From NCBI GenBank assembly GCA_021154885.1, contig JAJKHS010000144.1, positions 62,001 through 126,000 on the forward strand: 64,000 bases of DNA. Direction: 5' to 3'. The stretch comes from Thermoanaerobaculum sp. Its GTDB lineage: Bacteria; Acidobacteriota; Thermoanaerobaculia; Multivoradales; UBA5704. Shown one piece after another: positions 1-6,911 of the stretch (the first letter of the stretch is position 1; every line of letters begins with the position of its first letter). The position numbers and the translations under genes were made by a program. The notes under the pieces were generated by a model. That model saw nothing but the letters and a program-made list of their open reading frames with translations. It was not told the origin of the DNA and searched no databases.

Positions 1-451
1 TCAGAAAGAGAGCCGCCGCCGCCAGCAGGGCGAAACCCATGCCGATCTGGATCTTGCGCCGCGGCGCGCCGGCCACGAACCCCGCGCCGAACCACGAGCC
101 GAGGACCGCGGCCCCGATCATCAGCACCAGGGTCTTGAGGTCGACAGCGACGACGGCGATGAAGATGAAAGCCTGGGCGACCGTCGGCAGGGTGTGCCCC
201 ACGTTCAGCGTGCCCGGGATCTTCTCGTCCGGGACCAGGTGCCGCAGCTTGAGCGCGGCGGTCGTGGGCGCGAACGAGCCGATCCCCAGCGTGTCGAAGA
301 AGCAGGTCACGAAGCCCAGCGCCAACTCGAAGAGGCTGGGGGCCACTCGAGTGTCGCCGCCGTCCCGGCGGGCCCGGAGCACGGCGGAGACCAGAACGCC
401 GACATAGACAGCGCAGACGATGCCGAGACCGACGAAGAGCGCGAGTTTCAT
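1..451 (-). CDS. TauE/SafE (TSUP) family permease, C-terminus cut by window edge
   Basis: About 150 N-terminal residues are visible, reading leftward from an ATG at 451 and running off the window. The protein begins with a membrane segment (MKLALFVGLGIVCAVYVGVL), followed by a cytoplasmic stretch and a conserved helix (LGFVTCFFDTLGIGSFAPT). Further hydrophobic segments follow (AFIFIAVVAVDLKTLVLMIG). The DTLGIG-S-x(3)-T stretch and the repeated small-residue helices fit the sulfite exporter TauE/SafE (DUF81) inner-membrane family, whose members export sulfonates, sulfite or related anions. The substrate cannot be told from sequence. No good Shine-Dalgarno precedes the ATG. It is divergent from the ABM-domain gene across a 471-bp spacer that holds a phased repeat array. 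Confidence 0.72.
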   Translation of the reverse strand, partial: MKLALFVGLGIVCAVYVGVLVSAVLRARRDGGDTRVAPSLFELALGFVTCFFDTLGIGSFAPTTAALKLRHLVPDEKIPGTLNVGHTLPTVAQAFIFIAVVAVDLKTLVLMIGAAVLGSWFGAGFVAGAPRRKIQIGMGFALLAAAALFL

Positions 452-670
452 GACGGGAAGGTTACATCACCGGGCCGCCTGCCAGACCGCCAGCCGTGCT
501 AGCGTATTGCTGCCTCCCATTGCGCATCGTCGGACGCGTAGCCCATAATAACGGCCGGGATGTCTCCCCGGCCGAAGATTTCGTGGACGGCGGCTACGAT
601 CGCTTGAGGGTCCACTTCTACGGCTTTTCGGTGCGGTTCGGACGATTCTTCGTGCGGAAAAAGTCGGATC
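452..670. other. Intergenic region left of the phased array
   Basis: No convincing gene was found. A short minus-strand frame at 499-708 encodes 69 residues with a plausible C-terminal half (PQAIVAAVHEIFGRGDIP) but runs into the repeat array at its N-terminus and matches no family I know, so it is not called. Ten-base blocks such as CGGCTTTTCG at 631 hint that the phased repeat decays into this stretch. Confidence 0.4.
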
Positions 671-850
671 GGGAGTTTACGGACGCGAATCGGAGTTTCC
701 GGACACAAGCCGGCGTTTAAGGCTGTTCACCGGCGTTTAAGGCTGTTCGACGGCGTTCAGGGGCATTCAACGGCGTTTCAGGACAGGAGAATGCGTCGCA
801 GGCTGTTCCAGGGATTTTTAGGACAGGAAAAGCGGGCGGAGGCTGTTCGG
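671..850. repeat. Phased array of nine degenerate 20-bp units
   Basis: Nine consecutive 20-bp units stay in exact register. The best two are CGGCGTTTAAGGCTGTTCAC at 711 and the copy at 731, which differs only in its last two bases. Other units start at 671, 691, 751, 771, 791, 811 and 831. Each unit has two 10-bp halves. The second half reads GGCTGTTC at 721, 741, 801 and 841, and GGACAGGA at 781 and 821. GGACAG differs by one base from the reverse complement of CTGTTC, so the motif may occur in both orientations. The region is the divergent spacer between the permease at 451 and the ABM gene at 923. Spacing of two DNA turns suggests sites on one face of the helix; the function is unknown. 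Confidence 0.8.
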
Positions 851-922
851 ACGAGCCATCCATGAGTCGAGGGAACGGCGTATTGTCTTGGATGGGAACA
901 TCACTGCACAAGGAGACAGAAC

Positions 923-1222
923 ATGACCAAGGTGGCGCTGCTCGTTCGCTTGGAAGCGAAGCCCGGAAAAGAAGATGAGGTCGCGGACTTCCTCCGCGGT
1001 GGTCTGGCCATCGTCCAAGAGGAGCCGGCGACGACCGCCTGGTTCGCCCTTCGCCTGGGTCCGTCGACCTTCGGCATCTTCGACGCCTTCCCCGACGAGG
1101 CCGGCAGGCAGGCCCATCTCTCCGGCCGCGTCGCCGCCGCCCTGATGGCGAAAGCCTCCGAGCTTCTTTCGCAGCCGCCGGTCATCGAGAAGGTCGACCT
1201 CCTCGCCACCAAGCTTCCGTAG
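923..1222 (+). CDS. Antibiotic biosynthesis monooxygenase (ABM) domain protein
   Basis: A 99-residue single-domain protein with the ABM/YgiN-like dimeric ferredoxin-like fold pattern. The N-terminal strand (VALLVRLEAKPGKEDEVADF) is followed by the W-F-A-L-R-L strand near residue 40 and the F-x-I-F-D-A-F-P-D-E-A-G-R segment near residue 50. The C-terminal helix and final strand (VIEKVDLLATKLP) complete the domain. Members are cofactor-free quinol monooxygenases or heme-degrading enzymes; which activity applies here cannot be read. AAGGAGA lies 7 bases before the ATG. It is the first gene downstream of the phased array at 671-850, which may therefore lie in its promoter region. The length is normal for the family. 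Confidence 0.82.
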   Translation: MTKVALLVRLEAKPGKEDEVADFLRGGLAIVQEEPATTAWFALRLGPSTFGIFDAFPDEAGRQAHLSGRVAAALMAKASELLSQPPVIEKVDLLATKLP

Positions 1223-1282
1223 GCCACCAGGCCGCACCTCCTTCCCATGTACATTGTAGGCAGGCTGAAAGGAGGAGCCGCC

Positions 1283-1951
1283 ATGCGTCGCGCCATGACC
1301 GTCATCGCCTCCCTCGGAGCCGGAGCCCTGATTGGAGCCGATACCGCGCCTGCCGTGCGGCTTTTGCAGGTCCACCCCGGCCTGCCGCCGCTCGAGGTCC
1401 GGATCGTCCCCGAACCTGAGGACACCGGCAACGAGCCCCACCGGATCGGCCAGGTCGAGCTCGCCCGGCGTGGCGAGTCGAAGCCGTTCCAGACGCTCGA
1501 GGTCACCGGCACCGGCAGCCCCCGGCAACTCGCGTCGTTCTCCCGCTTCGAAGACGCGAACTTCGACGGCTATGCCGACCTGCTCCTCGGCCATGACGGC
1601 GGCGCCAAATGGGTGGGCTACGAGATCTACTTCTACGATCCGGCGTCGGGCTCCTTCGTCCAGAACGAGCTCAGCCGCGAGATGTCCAGGAGCCTCACGG
1701 GACAGACCCTGGAGTTCCATCGCGCCAAGGGCGAGATCGAGCTGACTCATCTGCGCTTCGGGTGTCAGGACGGGTTCGTCGCGAGCGAGACGTTCGTCCT
1801 CCAGGGCTCTCACCTGCGGAAGACCGGTCAGAAGGATCATCTGCGCACGCCGGAGGGCTGCTACGCGGTGAAGCGCCGGCCGCGAGCCGTCGGCGGCATG
1901 GAGGAGGTCTCCCGCGAGCGCGTCCCGGACCTCGACCGCAATCTCCGCTGA
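1283..1951 (+). CDS. Secreted hypothetical protein, XAC2610-like
   Basis: A 222-residue exported protein. I chose the ATG at 1283 because AAAGGAGGA precedes it and the protein then starts with a signal peptide (MRRAMTVIASLGAGALIGAD); an in-frame ATG at 1247 has no ribosome site. The core holds FEDANFDGYADLLLGHDGG, the D-x-N-F-D-G-Y-x-D motif of XAC2610-related and FG-GAP/VCBS-like proteins. It is followed by an aromatic strand (WVGYEIYFYDPASGSF) and a conserved cysteine pair (FGCQDGF, EGCYAV). The function of XAC2610-type proteins is unknown. It lies 16 bases before the acetamidase gene, so the two may be cotranscribed. Confidence 0.6.
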   Translation: MRRAMTVIASLGAGALIGADTAPAVRLLQVHPGLPPLEVRIVPEPEDTGNEPHRIGQVELARRGESKPFQTLEVTGTGSPRQLASFSRFEDANFDGYADLLLGHDGGAKWVGYEIYFYDPASGSFVQNELSREMSRSLTGQTLEFHRAKGEIELTHLRFGCQDGFVASETFVLQGSHLRKTGQKDHLRTPEGCYAVKRRPRAVGGMEEVSRERVPDLDRNLR

Positions 1952-1967
1952 AACCAAGAGGGTTGAA

Positions 1968-3272
1968 ATGGCAAAGCGACTCGGCTGGCTGTTGTTCCTC
2001 GCTCCCTCACTGCTTTTCGCCCAGGGCAACCCCGCAGGCGACTGGCAGGTCATGACGGATATCTACGGCAACCCGCTGCACCAGAGACTGGTGCTGACGA
2101 GCGAGGGCGGCAAGCTCACGGGCGAGCTCGCCGGCGACAAGTTGGAGGGCACGGTGAGCGGCAAGGCCGTCCACTTCGTCGCCAAGGGGGACAACCCCGG
2201 CGACACCGCCGAGTACACCGGCACCCTGGAGGGCGACACGATCTCCGGTCAAGCCGTGCTCACCGACGGCGACGATAAGTCGCGCACACTCGGCGCGTTC
2301 ACCGCGCGTCGCCTGCCGCAGCGCCCGCCGGGTCCGCCGCGACGACACGAATTCACGCCGTCCACCTACTATCGCCAGTTCTCGGCGTCCACCCAACCGG
2401 TGCTAACGGTCTGGCCCGGGGACACGATTCACACCACGACGGTCGATGCCGCCGGCGCCGACGCCGGCGGTGTGACGCGCGTGCTCGGAGGCAATCCGCA
2501 AACGGGGCCGTTCTACGTCGAGACCGCCTTGCCGGGCGACGTTCTCGCCGTCCACGTCAACCGCTTGCGATTGAATCGCGACTACGCGATCAGCGATGAC
2601 CAGATCGTCGGCCGTGCCTTGAATTCACAGCTCGCGGTGAAAATGAAAGATACGGGCAAGACCATTCGCTGGCATCTCGATCTCGAACGCGGCGTGGCGA
2701 CTCCCGCCAATCCGACCGATCATCTGAAGCAGTACACCGTGCCTCTGCGCCCCATGCTGGGCTGCGTCGGAGTGGCGCCCGGTTTTGCCGCCGCGCCTTC
2801 TCCCACGGGCGATTCGGGCCGGTTCGGCGGCAACATGGATTTCAACGAGATCGTGGAAGGCGCGACCGTGTACCTACCGGTGCTGCAGCCCGGCGCGCTG
2901 CTGTACGTCGGCGACGCTCACGCCGCGCAGGGCGATGGCGAGCTCACCGGCAATGCGCTGGAAACCTCCATGGAGGTGGAGCTCACGGTCGACGTGCTGA
3001 CGCATAAATCCATTCTTTCGCCGCGCGTCGAATCGCCCACGCACCTCATGGCCGTGGGCCTGGCCGGCTCGCTCGACGAGGCTCTCCGCACCGCCACGGC
3101 CAGCCTGGCGCAATGGCTGGAGCAGGATTACAAGCTCACACCGCCGGAGATCGCGCAGGTGCTCGGCACCGCCATGGAGTATTCCGTCAACGAAGTCGCC
3201 GACCGCAACGTCGGCATCGTGGCCAAGATCAAGAAAGAACGGCTGGCGCCGCTGGGGGCTGCTAAGCCCTAA
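1968..3272 (+). CDS. Secreted acetamidase/formamidase family protein
   Basis: A 434-residue protein. Residues 1-20 form a signal peptide ending near LLFAQG. Residues 25-115 form a beta-rich domain of the kind often seen in secreted Acidobacteriota proteins. From residue 125 on comes the FmdA/AmdA fold: THPV-like start (ASTQPVLTVWPGDTI), GPFYVETALPGDVLAVHV, GDSGRFGGNMDFNEI near residue 285, and GDAHAAQGDGELTGNALE near residue 315. Family members hydrolyse formamide or short amides to ammonia and the acid. The H-A-A-Q-G-D-G-E motif and the Asp-rich G-G-N-M-D motif are intact, so it is probably active, but the substrate is open. The export signal is notable because well-studied relatives are cytoplasmic. 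Confidence 0.85.
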   Translation: MAKRLGWLLFLAPSLLFAQGNPAGDWQVMTDIYGNPLHQRLVLTSEGGKLTGELAGDKLEGTVSGKAVHFVAKGDNPGDTAEYTGTLEGDTISGQAVLTDGDDKSRTLGAFTARRLPQRPPGPPRRHEFTPSTYYRQFSASTQPVLTVWPGDTIHTTTVDAAGADAGGVTRVLGGNPQTGPFYVETALPGDVLAVHVNRLRLNRDYAISDDQIVGRALNSQLAVKMKDTGKTIRWHLDLERGVATPANPTDHLKQYTVPLRPMLGCVGVAPGFAAAPSPTGDSGRFGGNMDFNEIVEGATVYLPVLQPGALLYVGDAHAAQGDGELTGNALETSMEVELTVDVLTHKSILSPRVESPTHLMAVGLAGSLDEALRTATASLAQWLEQDYKLTPPEIAQVLGTAMEYSVNEVADRNVGIVAKIKKERLAPLGAAKP

Positions 3273-3535
3273 ACCTGTCTGATTTGTTCCTGAGCGATTT
3301 CCGCTTCTGTCGGAGTAGAGCGGCTGACGGCCGCGGCGACCTGCTCGCGGAGAACTTGCAGGGTCAGGTCGATCGTCCGCCGGTGGGTACGGAACGAGCG
3401 TTTCGATCTGCCGGAGGAACCGCTCGGAGGAGGCGACCACCGCGTTGCGCAGGTGCTTGCGCCGGGTAGCCCCGGGATCGAGCGGACGGGCGGGTTGGAC
3501 GGCATTGGTTGTCTCACAATAATCGGGACAGTCAA
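3269..3535 (-). pseudogene. Probable frameshifted remnant of a small gene
   Basis: Downstream of the PEP-mutase gene the minus strand shows protein-like sequence split over two frames. One frame gives ARPLDPGATRRKHL then SSERFLRQIETLVPYPP. The other continues with TIDLTLQVLREQVAAAV and ends EAEIAQEQIRQV at a stop near 3269. Joining them needs one frameshift around 3390-3410. The N-terminal piece loosely resembles the start of PLP-dependent decarboxylases/aminotransferases, but far too little remains to name it. A TTG-initiated 88-codon frame spans the region, but its N-terminal half is compositionally noisy. Confidence 0.35.
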
Positions 3536-4380
3536 TCAGGATCGGCAGGCCTCGGCTGGCTGAGCAGGAAGCCGTTGAGCTCCGCCGTGCTCAGGGAGCG
3601 GTCGAGGTAGCCGAACGTGCCCTTTTCCTTGACCTCCCGAGCGGCTTCGAGCAGGCCGTTCATGGCCGCGCGATACAGCGACCCGGCAAGGCTGATCCGC
3701 CTGACACCGGCCTCCTCGAGCTCGGCGACCGTGAAGGACCTGCCCTTGATGCCGGCCATGAAGTTGACCGGCTTCGACACCGCCGCGCAGACCGCGCGCA
3801 CGGCTGCGAGGTCGGGCAAGCCCGGCGCGAACAGCACGTCCGCGCCCGCTCTTTCAAACGCCTGCAACCGCTTGATCGTGTTTTCCAGATCCGGATTGCC
3901 GCGCAGGAAGTTCTCCGCGCGGGCGGTCAAGATAAAAGGGAAAGGGAGCGCCCGCGCCGCCCGCACCGCAGCCTCCACGCGTTCGGCCGCGTGGCCGATG
4001 TCATAGAGAGGCTTGTCCTTGTCGCCCGTCGCATCCTCGATCGAGCCGCCGACCAGCCCTGCCTGAGCGGCGAGGCGAATCGTCTCTGCCGCGGCCGCCG
4101 GCGCGTCGCCGAAGCCCTTCTCCAGATCGGCCGACACGGGGAGGTTGGTGGCCATGACGATGGCCCGGGCCTGCGCCAGCGCCTCCTCGCGCGTCACCTG
4201 GCCGTCGTGGCGGCCCAGGACGGCGGCGGAGGCGCCGCTCGACGTCGCCAGCGCCTGGAATCCGACTCCGGCGAGGATACGGGCGGAGCCTGCGTCCCAC
4301 GCGTTTGCAATCACGAAGGCACCCGGTCCCTGATGCAGCGCTGCGAAGCGGGTGGCCTTTTCGGTCTGGGTTGCGGCCAT
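3532..4380 (-). CDS. Isocitrate lyase / phosphoenolpyruvate mutase family protein
   Basis: A 282-residue TIM-barrel enzyme. The ATG at 4380 was chosen because GGAG lies 8 bases upstream; longer in-frame starts lack ribosome sites. Key segments are FVIANAWDAGSARILAGVGF near residue 20, ATSSGASAAVLGRHDG near residue 40, the metal-site strand VSADLEKGFGD near residue 85, GGSIEDATGD near residue 115, and FILTARAENFLRGN near residue 155. These match the PEP mutase/2-methylisocitrate lyase superfamily, which makes or breaks C-C or P-C bonds next to a carboxylate. The usual KKCGH loop of true isocitrate lyases is absent; the ASAAVLGRHDG segment occupies that area, so the reaction is unknown. It is divergent from the sigma-54 activator at 4508. 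Confidence 0.82.
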   Translation of the reverse strand: MAATQTEKATRFAALHQGPGAFVIANAWDAGSARILAGVGFQALATSSGASAAVLGRHDGQVTREEALAQARAIVMATNLPVSADLEKGFGDAPAAAAETIRLAAQAGLVGGSIEDATGDKDKPLYDIGHAAERVEAAVRAARALPFPFILTARAENFLRGNPDLENTIKRLQAFERAGADVLFAPGLPDLAAVRAVCAAVSKPVNFMAGIKGRSFTVAELEEAGVRRISLAGSLYRAAMNGLLEAAREVKEKGTFGYLDRSLSTAELNGFLLSQPRPADPD

Positions 4381-4489
4381 GAAGTTCTCCATGTGCTGAA
4401 GAGGCTCAGCCGAGCGTACCGCATCATAGACTGGATTCGGGCACAGGACCCTCGGCCTCGCCTTGGGTTTGACGTCCGTTGCCGGTCTC

Positions 4490-4506
4490 TGTACATTCCG
4501 TGTACA
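4490..4506. promoter_or_regulatory. TGTACA direct repeat before the sigma-54 activator
   Basis: Two copies of the palindrome TGTACA (4490-4495 and 4501-4506) are spaced 11 bp apart, one helical turn, and end one base before the ATG at 4508. This looks like a binding site for a dimeric regulator, possibly autoregulation of the downstream gene. That is inference only. Confidence 0.35.
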
Positions 4507-4507
4507 T

Positions 4508-6052
4508 ATGGCGCTGCTCAACGACAGCGAACGCGACTTCGCGACCGCGGTCTCTCACCTCGCCTACGTCAACCCGTTCCTGCCCGAGCGGATCGAGTGG
4601 GAGCGGCGGGCGATCGGCGAGGAGCACGTCCCCTTTGGCGGGGTCTGGCACGCGGGGGTCGATCCCGGGGGACCGAACCCCAATGAGGTGCGGATCGCCG
4701 CGCGCTCGGAGGCGCTCGCCGAGGGGCTGCGAGAGCGCCTGGCGGGGGGAACGCGCGCCTCCGCAGAGGAGCTCGAGCTGTACCAGGATCTCGCGCTCTA
4801 CCTCCTCTACTACCGTTACAACGCGCAGCTCTACGAGGCCGTCGTCGTGGGAGAGCGGGGCCGGAAGCCCGACCTGGGCTTCTTCGCCGATTTTGCCGCC
4901 GATTGCGAGCGCTTCCTCGCGCCTGCCGCCGGCCGGCTGCGGCCCCGCTTCGACCCGGCCCACCTGTTCGCCTGCTGCTTCCAGGTCCGCCGCGCCTTCC
5001 ACTCCATCTTCAGCTCGATCATCGGCGGCTCGATGCCGGCGGCACGGCTGCGCGCCCAGATCTGGCAATCGATCTTCACCCACGACCTGCGGCGCTATCA
5101 GCGGTCTCTCTACCTGCGCCTGGGCGATGTGACCACGCTCGTCACGGGCCCGTCAGGCACTGGCAAGGAGCTGGTGGCGCGCGCCATCGCCCTTTCGCGA
5201 TACATCCCTTTCGATCCGGCCACTCGCAGCTTCGGCGAGCGTCCGGACGAATCGTTTTTCCCCTTCAATCTCTCCGCCCTCTCTCCGACGCTCATCGAGT
5301 CGGAGCTCTTCGGTCACCGCCGCGGCGCCTTCACCGGCGCCATCGCGGAACGCGCCGGCTGGTTCGAGGTCTGCCCGCCGCTCGGCACCGTCTTCCTCGA
5401 CGAGATCGGCGAGGTGGACGTCGCCATTCAGGTCAAACTGCTGCGCGTCCTCGAGACGCGGACCTTCCAGCGCCTGGGCGACACCCGGGACCTGCGCTTT
5501 CGCGGCAAGGTCGTGGCGGCGACCCACCGCGACCTGGCGGACGAGATGGAGGCCGGCCGTTTCCGCGAGGACCTCTATTACCGGCTCTGCTCGGACCGCA
5601 TCGAGACGCCGTCGCTCGCCGAGCGCCTGCGCGACTCGCCGCAGGAGATCTCGGACCTCGTCCTCTTCCTCGCCCAGCGGCAGGTGGGGGAAGAGCCGGC
5701 TGCCGAGCTGGCGCGGGAGGTCGTCGCCTGGATCGACCGCCGGCTGGGCCGCGATTACCCGTGGCCGGGCAACGTCCGCGAACTCGCTCAGTGCGTGAGC
5801 AACGTCCTCATCCGCCGCGAGTACCTCCCCGCCGCCCGGGTCGCGGCCAGCGATCCGCGCCGGGCTCTGGTGGAGGAGATCCTCGCCGCCCGGCTGTCGG
5901 CCGAGGAGGTCCTCGGCCGCTACTGCACGCTGGTCTACGCCGAGACCGGCAGTTATCAGGAGACCGCCCGCCGCCTCGGGCTCGATCGCCGGACCGTGAA
6001 AACGCGGGTGGACCCGGAGTTGCTCGCGAGGCTTCAGGGCCGCCGGTCGTGA
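4508..6052 (+). CDS. Sigma-54-dependent transcriptional activator with novel N-terminal domain
   Basis: A 514-residue bacterial enhancer-binding protein. Residues 1-205 form an unrecognised alpha-helical regulatory domain instead of a receiver, GAF or PAS domain. The AAA+ domain has Walker A GPSGTGKELVARAIA near residue 214, the sigma-54 contact loop in ELFGHRRGAFTGAIA near residue 270, Walker B GTVFLDEIGEV near residue 298, and DYPWPGNVRELAQCV near residue 417. The C-terminus (GSYQETARRLGLDRRTVKTR) is a Fis-type helix-turn-helix. It should therefore open sigma-54 promoters in response to an unknown signal. The ATG at 4508 begins directly after a TGTACA repeat with no clear Shine-Dalgarno. 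Confidence 0.9.
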   Translation: MALLNDSERDFATAVSHLAYVNPFLPERIEWERRAIGEEHVPFGGVWHAGVDPGGPNPNEVRIAARSEALAEGLRERLAGGTRASAEELELYQDLALYLLYYRYNAQLYEAVVVGERGRKPDLGFFADFAADCERFLAPAAGRLRPRFDPAHLFACCFQVRRAFHSIFSSIIGGSMPAARLRAQIWQSIFTHDLRRYQRSLYLRLGDVTTLVTGPSGTGKELVARAIALSRYIPFDPATRSFGERPDESFFPFNLSALSPTLIESELFGHRRGAFTGAIAERAGWFEVCPPLGTVFLDEIGEVDVAIQVKLLRVLETRTFQRLGDTRDLRFRGKVVAATHRDLADEMEAGRFREDLYYRLCSDRIETPSLAERLRDSPQEISDLVLFLAQRQVGEEPAAELAREVVAWIDRRLGRDYPWPGNVRELAQCVSNVLIRREYLPAARVAASDPRRALVEEILAARLSAEEVLGRYCTLVYAETGSYQETARRLGLDRRTVKTRVDPELLARLQGRRS

Positions 6053-6057
6053 TTCGT

Positions 6058-6318
6058 TTAGATGCGACCCTCGTATAGGTCTGCCACTGGAAAGCACAGG
6101 TCGTACTCACCCCAGAGCAAGTCGCCCTGTTCGACCCGGAAGCTCGCGAATTTGTCCGGCTCGAGGAATGACCGGATGGCCGGATGGCCGGAACTACAGA
6201 GAAACGGTCCGAAGTCGACGGTTCGCTCCGTGCCATCGCTGAAGACGAGCCGCAAGCGGTACGCCCCCTCGTGTTCTGCCCGCACCACATCGATGCTGAT
6301 ACCTTCGACGAGCTTCAC
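6058..6318 (-). CDS. DUF2442 domain protein
   Basis: An 86-residue protein with the DUF2442 pattern: ISIDVVRAEHEGAYRLRLVF, then the D-G-x-E-R-T-V-D-F-G-P-F turn, and a final DLLWGEYDLCFPVADLYEG. I chose a GTG start at 6318: it has CGGAG upstream and overlaps the stop of the DUF4160 gene as GTGA, the usual mark of translational coupling. DUF2442 and DUF4160 genes commonly occur as neighbouring pairs and are suspected to form toxin-antitoxin-like modules, but no activity is established for this pair. The fold is small and beta-rich. Confidence 0.78.
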   Translation of the reverse strand: MKLVEGISIDVVRAEHEGAYRLRLVFSDGTERTVDFGPFLCSSGHPAIRSFLEPDKFASFRVEQGDLLWGEYDLCFPVADLYEGRI

Positions 6319-6620
6319 CCTAGCCTCCGACTCACTGTCACGGATGGAACCTGCTTGTGCAGGATAAAGTAATCGATCCATTTGGTGATAATATCATTGG
6401 CATAGTGCCGAGTCAAGGTCTCAAAGTCGCGCAACTGCGCGCCTTCCAGCGGGCGCCGGCCACGCACAGGGCCGAAACGGATCTCCACTACGACTCCATC
6501 CGCGACGATCAATTCGGCTTTGCTCTCACGGCCCTGGTATTTGCCGTGCACGTGAACGGGTTCATGCTCGTTGGAGTAGAAGAGCACTACCAGTCCGAAG
6601 TATTCGTAGAGCTTTGGCAT
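6315..6620 (-). CDS. DUF4160 domain protein
   Basis: A 101-residue protein matching DUF4160: MPKLYEYFGLVVLFYSNEHE, then P-V-H-V-H-G-K-Y-Q-G-R-E-S-K-A-E near residue 22 and a C-terminal helix (TLTRHYANDIITKWIDYFI). The ATG at 6620 has GGAG nine bases upstream. The next gene starts inside its stop codon, so the two are cotranscribed. The conserved H-V-H near the N-terminus is typical of the family. The pair sits alone between a sigma-54 activator and a secreted protein, which fits a small mobile addiction-type module, but that is inference. Confidence 0.78.
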   Translation of the reverse strand: MPKLYEYFGLVVLFYSNEHEPVHVHGKYQGRESKAELIVADGVVVEIRFGPVRGRRPLEGAQLRDFETLTRHYANDIITKWIDYFILHKQVPSVTVSRRLG

Positions 6621-6911
6621 ATTTTCTGTCTCCAGGGAACACCGCGCGCGCCAAGAGTAAACGCGTGCGATAGAACCATGAGAAGCAAACCGAAGTTGTT
6701 TTTCCCTTCCCGCAGAATATATGGCAGCAGAGCGCTTCACCACAACCGGCGAACCTATTGCCGTTATCGGCTAGTACCGCGCCGGCAAGGCATCGGCGGC
6801 TGTGGACGAGCTCCGGCCCCCACCGGCGCAGGGCTGTGCCCCCGGTCAGGTCACCAAATCCACCGCCTGAGGCACTGAAGATATGGAGCCCTCATCGAAA
6901 GGAGCGTCTCG

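Noticed and set aside
499-708. Small minus-strand gene left of the first array
   Set aside because: The C-terminal half looks plausible, but the N-terminus lies in the repeat array, there is no ribosome site and no family match.
671-850. TIGR-type guide RNA array or CRISPR
   Set aside because: Units are 20 bp with conserved sequence spread over both halves, leaving no free spacers, and no Nop-domain (Tas) or cas gene is present.
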